Shown: positions 61,510 to 64,000 of the stretch, piece after piece | Numbering within the stretch: position 1 is the stretch's first letter | How the letters are laid out: the number at the start of each line of letters is the position of its first letter | NCBI GenBank assembly: GCA_037176705.1 | Contig: JBAWUJ010000065.1 | Coordinates: forward strand, 1-64,000 | Direction of reading: 5' to 3' | From: Molossus alvarezi | Lineage: Eukaryota > Chordata > Mammalia > Chiroptera > Molossidae | Length of the DNA: 64,000 bases | Translations under genes and position numbers: made by a program | The notes under the pieces: model-generated | Database searches by the model: none | Told to the model about the DNA's origin: nothing | Seen by the model: only the letters and a program-made list of their open reading frames with translations

Positions 61510-62110
61510 TGAGAGAGAGAAACATCAACATGAAAGAGACACATTGAGTGGTTGCCATGCATACGAACCATCCAGGGCAGGGGACAAAATGCAACTGAAA
61601 TACAAGCCCTTAGCGGGAACTGAACCTCAGTCCCTCTGGAATGTAAATCATTGCTCTAGCCTCTGAGCAGAACCGGCCATGGCACATACAGCACTTAGTG
61701 TCTTCAGCACCTATTTACACAGATGAGGATTTCCACACATTGGACGAGTGTCCCTTCACATGACCTAAGATTAATTCTCTACCTTGCTTGGGATTCATTA
61801 GAGAAATTACTAGGCTGCTGAGTTCTTGCTTTTCTGCTGCTTTTGAACTTGGGGAGCCCACACATGACAGCTGGAGGGACAGGAGTAGTTGTTGCTCTGT
61901 GTAATCAGTGCCCCAGTTATCCTCCTTTCCTGGCCCCTCATAGCCAGGGTGCCTGATGGGCAGCCCTTCACACACATCTGTTTGCCCCTCTGGGTATATG
62001 TAACTGTTTCTTCCATCCTCAGGCCTTGGGCAGGGAAGGCCTGCCCAGTGCTGTCAGCTCAGTGCTACATCTTCCCCTGCAAGTGTCATAGCTGCTCCAT
62101 CTCTGATTCA
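61220..62110. repeat. block Q, copy 2, with SINE
   Basis: Paralogous to 51,393-52,010. Interrupted by a SINE at 61,372-61,685 that is flanked by an imperfect direct repeat of about 90 bases (61,266-61,356 and 61,693-61,786). It ends just before the truncated TSPY copy 3. Confidence 0.8.
61372..61685 (-). mobile_element. Ves SINE with expanded (GA)n
   Basis: Minus-strand SINE: TATCCTCACTCGAGGACA tail, GA run 61,459-61,504, CATCAACATGAAAGAGACAC body and a head ending GAGCAGAACCGGCCATGG. The GA expansion produces low-complexity open frames on both strands. Confidence 0.9.
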
Positions 62111-62157
62111 CTACAGCATGAAGGCTTTATTCAGACCTGCTCATATCTTTAAACTAG

Positions 62158-62430
62158 ATCTACATAAAGGACCTGTGGAGCGATCTCCTGAAGTACTATG
62201 TGAAGATGATGGCAGCAGGAGAGGGGAGGGAGACTAGGACAGGTGAGGAGATCCCAGCTGTTCTCTCAACCTTGCCTTGCCCAGTAGCTGGGACATTTCT
62301 TTTCCAAATAGACACATTGAAGCTGGCAGAAATAGAGCCTGTGCCTTCAGGTTGTCAGGGTATAACCATGATACAGGAAGTCTGGAGAATTGCACTGTCA
62401 TTCAGACACTTGCTAAAGAAGCTTCCGTAA
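62158..62430 (+). pseudogene. TSPY: TSPY-like pseudogene, copy 3 (exon 5 and exon-6-like tail only)
   Basis: Exon 5 (62,158-62,242, 85 bases, acceptor AACTAG, donor GTGAGG) is open and encodes IYIKDLWSDLLKYYVKMMAA. An exon-6-like frame begins after CCAAATAG at 62,312 and runs DTLKLAEIEPVPSGCQG...EVWRIALSFRHLLKKLP to TAA 62,428. Exons 1-4 are missing. Block Q abuts within 50 bases of exon 5, so this copy is 5'-truncated by a rearrangement. Confidence 0.82.
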
Positions 62431-62509
62431 GATGAAGGAGTGGGCATGTCTGATCTCCCTCAAAACAACAGCACACTTATGCCTCGCTGATTGGTGCTCT
62501 CTTTCAGGA

Positions 62510-62847
62510 CACCATCCACACCTTCAGACCACCTTCTTCTTCAGAAATGGATTATTGAATAACATTTTTTCTACCACCTACCACTAATAGCTCGTTGTCT
62601 TTTTATAGAAAGGTGTAGTTCTGCCCCAATTACTTCTCCTCACCATCACAGTTGTTTTCCACTTTCCTTGGATGTTCCAATCTTGTAGGGTCCAGTGAGA
62701 ACACTGTTTATTATAAAGATGTTGGGATGAAACATGTTGAACATAAGAGTGCAGACATTTTCAGAGATCCTAGCTGCAGCATGAACCTCCTTTTCCATTT
62801 GGGCTTCTATTGATAATGATGATTACTATTAATATTATTTTATTACT
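62510..62847. repeat. TSPY 3' flank, copy 3
   Basis: Collinear with the flanks of copies 1 and 2, including GAGAACACTGTTTATTATAA. Confidence 0.75.
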
Positions 62848-62884
62848 CAGCTGAGGATATTTTTTACTATTTCTTCAATGAAAC
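62848..62884 (-). mobile_element. truncated SINE tail
   Basis: Same truncation as at 4,236-4,283, with the junction into ACAGGGCCTGTGGCACCA. This shows that copies 1 and 3 descend from one already rearranged unit. Confidence 0.65.
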
Positions 62885-63270
62885 AGGGCCTGTGGCACCA
62901 TCCCCTGAATACTATGTGAACACCATGACTCAGGGTGACTGGAGATAGAGGAGGACATGTGAAGAGCTCCTGTCCATGCACTGAACTCTATGTTTCCCTG
63001 TCTCTGGACATTGGGGTCTCACCTGGACAAACTGAGTGATGAAGAAACAAAGCTGTGTCATCAGAGATTCGGGTCCAGGATGAGGTTGGAATTTCCAGAT
63101 CTGGAATTCAGTTGGTTCAGGCTCAAAAATCTTAAGGTCGATGAAGTAGTGTGCAGGTCCAAAGTCTCTGTGGAATGTATGCAGTGGGCAACAGAAAGAT
63201 CAATGTGGAGAGATGAGAGTGAGAGACTAAAGTTGCAGATGGTACTGAAGCCGTTTTAAGCCCATGTCCA
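62885..63270 (+). pseudogene. second exon-5-like remnant with 89-codon open frame
   Basis: CCTGTGGCACCATCCCCTGAATACTATGTG matches TSPY exon 5 with changes. Downstream, 62,990-63,259 is open for 89 codons (MFPCLWTLGSHLDKLSDEET, then MRLEFPDLEFSWFRLKNLK). The same DNA at 4,385-4,640 has stops and a frameshift. I do not recognise the peptide. Confidence 0.4.
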
Positions 63271-63344
63271 GGAATACCTTAGATCAGTGATGGCCAATGG
63301 CTTCTACAATTTCCTAGTACTTTTTGGACACTGAGCACACTTTT

Positions 63345-63750
63345 CAACTTAGTTTATGGTTGGTGTGAGCCTTTGGTTTCACAATGCAGTGAAGCCCTGG
63401 GGATTAGAAAAGGGTGAGTATCATGGGTGTCCTGGAGTTGTGATAAGGCTTTATGGGCAGTAAAAGTCCTGATGGTATCAGAGTGAAGTGTGGGTTAAGT
63501 GATCCATGTTCAGTAGAAATCCTAGGTTTCAGGGTTGATTGTGGGAATTGCAATTGTGCGATGTCACATGGAAGTATGCAAGTTAGATTACAGGTGTCAC
63601 ATTGGAGTGTCTGCAACAAGATGCCAAAAGGTGTCACAATGTAGAGTGGGAAGAGGCAGCCTGGGGTGCAATAATAGAGAGTGGTTTGTGTGAACTGTGG
63701 TGTCAAATTAGAGTGGTGGCATGGGGAATCATCCAGTGTATGGTGAAGTG
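63345..63750 (+). repeat. degenerate minisatellite M, copy 3
   Basis: Same position relative to TSPY as 4,752-5,215 and the same loose phrases (GGTGTGAGCC, GTGTCACAATGTAGAGTGGG), but few units align well. Confidence 0.55.
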
Positions 63751-63868
63751 TGGGTAGAAGTTGCCCAGTAGCTTCCCTCTTGGCCTATTTTATGGTGTCA
63801 GCCTCTCTTCGCAAAGCTTCTGTGAACCTACCGCAGAAGCAAGAGCCAGGCCCCTAGAAGGTCTTGCA
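63751..63868. other. no recognisable gene
   Basis: Short spacer between the minisatellite and block R, not seen at the corresponding place near 5.2 kb. Confidence 0.4.
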
Positions 63869-64000
63869 AGCTCAAGATGCTCCAGAGAACCTCGAGCTAC
63901 TGGCTGTTGTTGTGTCATGTGTAATTATTTCAGTGTCTTGATGGAAAATCAAGTCCAGTAGAGCAAACCGACAAGCCATCTTTACAAAGAGGTGATTGAT
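63869..64000. repeat. block R, copy 3 (cut by window edge)
   Basis: CAAGATGCTCCAGAGAACCT and AAATCAAGTCCAGTAGAGCA match 5,222-5,345 closely. The amplified unit evidently continues beyond the window. Confidence 0.85.

Noticed and set aside
61370..61594. Ser/Leu-rich and Arg/Glu-rich peptides
   Set aside because: Produced by the (GA)n run within a SINE.
1..64000. endogenous retrovirus, CRISPR array, bacterial operon or phage elements
   Set aside because: No paired LTRs, primer-binding site, gag/pro/env motifs, regularly spaced repeats or prokaryotic gene organisation were seen; reverse-transcriptase motifs all belong to LINE-1.

Overview
This is a gene-poor, repeat-dense mammalian window, most likely from the Y chromosome of a bat. 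The bat call rests on many copies of a tRNA-derived SINE of the chiropteran Ves type: a tRNA-like head reading GGCCAGTTTGGCTCAG, a CATCGATGTTTCTCTCTC-like body, and a GGAAAAATGCCCTCAGGTGA-like tail before an A-run. The Y call rests on three broken, paralogous copies of an intron-containing TSPY (testis-specific Y-encoded protein, NAP domain) gene. TSPY is a multicopy Y family in most placental mammals. The species and the chromosome are inferences.

Layout. 1-937 is a minus-strand L1 fragment. 0.94-5.66 kb holds the first TSPY copy (exons 2-5 recognisable, exon 1 not found), its 3' flank, a second exon-5-like remnant, a degenerate minisatellite and a repeat block I call R. A full-length but dead L1 (L1-A) is inserted at 5.66-12.42 kb. 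From 10.8 to 36.7 kb the window carries a tandem duplication of about 12.05 kb. It comprises two copies of a gene-free block U (12.4-18.2 and 24.6-30.4 kb) separated by an L1 whose 5' part matches L1-B (30.4-36.7 kb) and whose 3' part matches L1-A. That is the expected product of unequal crossing-over between two L1s. 36.7-41.2 kb is unrelated, partly GC-rich sequence without a gene I recognise. 41.2-50.35 kb is a third, more diverged copy of R plus U. It lacks L1-A and carries instead a precisely inserted L1 (L1-C, 43.39-49.37 kb) with a target-site duplication. 50.35-56.5 kb is low-complexity-poor intergenic DNA with an old internal duplication. 56.55-58.82 kb holds the best TSPY copy: exons 2-5 are open with usable splice sites, while exon 1 has two in-frame stops. 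59.3-64.0 kb holds a SINE, a minisatellite in the opposite orientation, and a third, 5'-truncated TSPY copy with the same downstream order as the first.

Together, the blocks Q - P - TSPY - exon-5-like remnant - minisatellite - R - U recur in a fixed order, so the window looks like two to three decayed units of a TSPY amplicon array, expanded by retrotransposons and by L1-mediated recombination. No intact protein-coding gene, rRNA, functional tRNA, CRISPR or endogenous retrovirus was found. SINE and L1 filled/empty sites between paralogous blocks let the order of events be read directly from the sequence.
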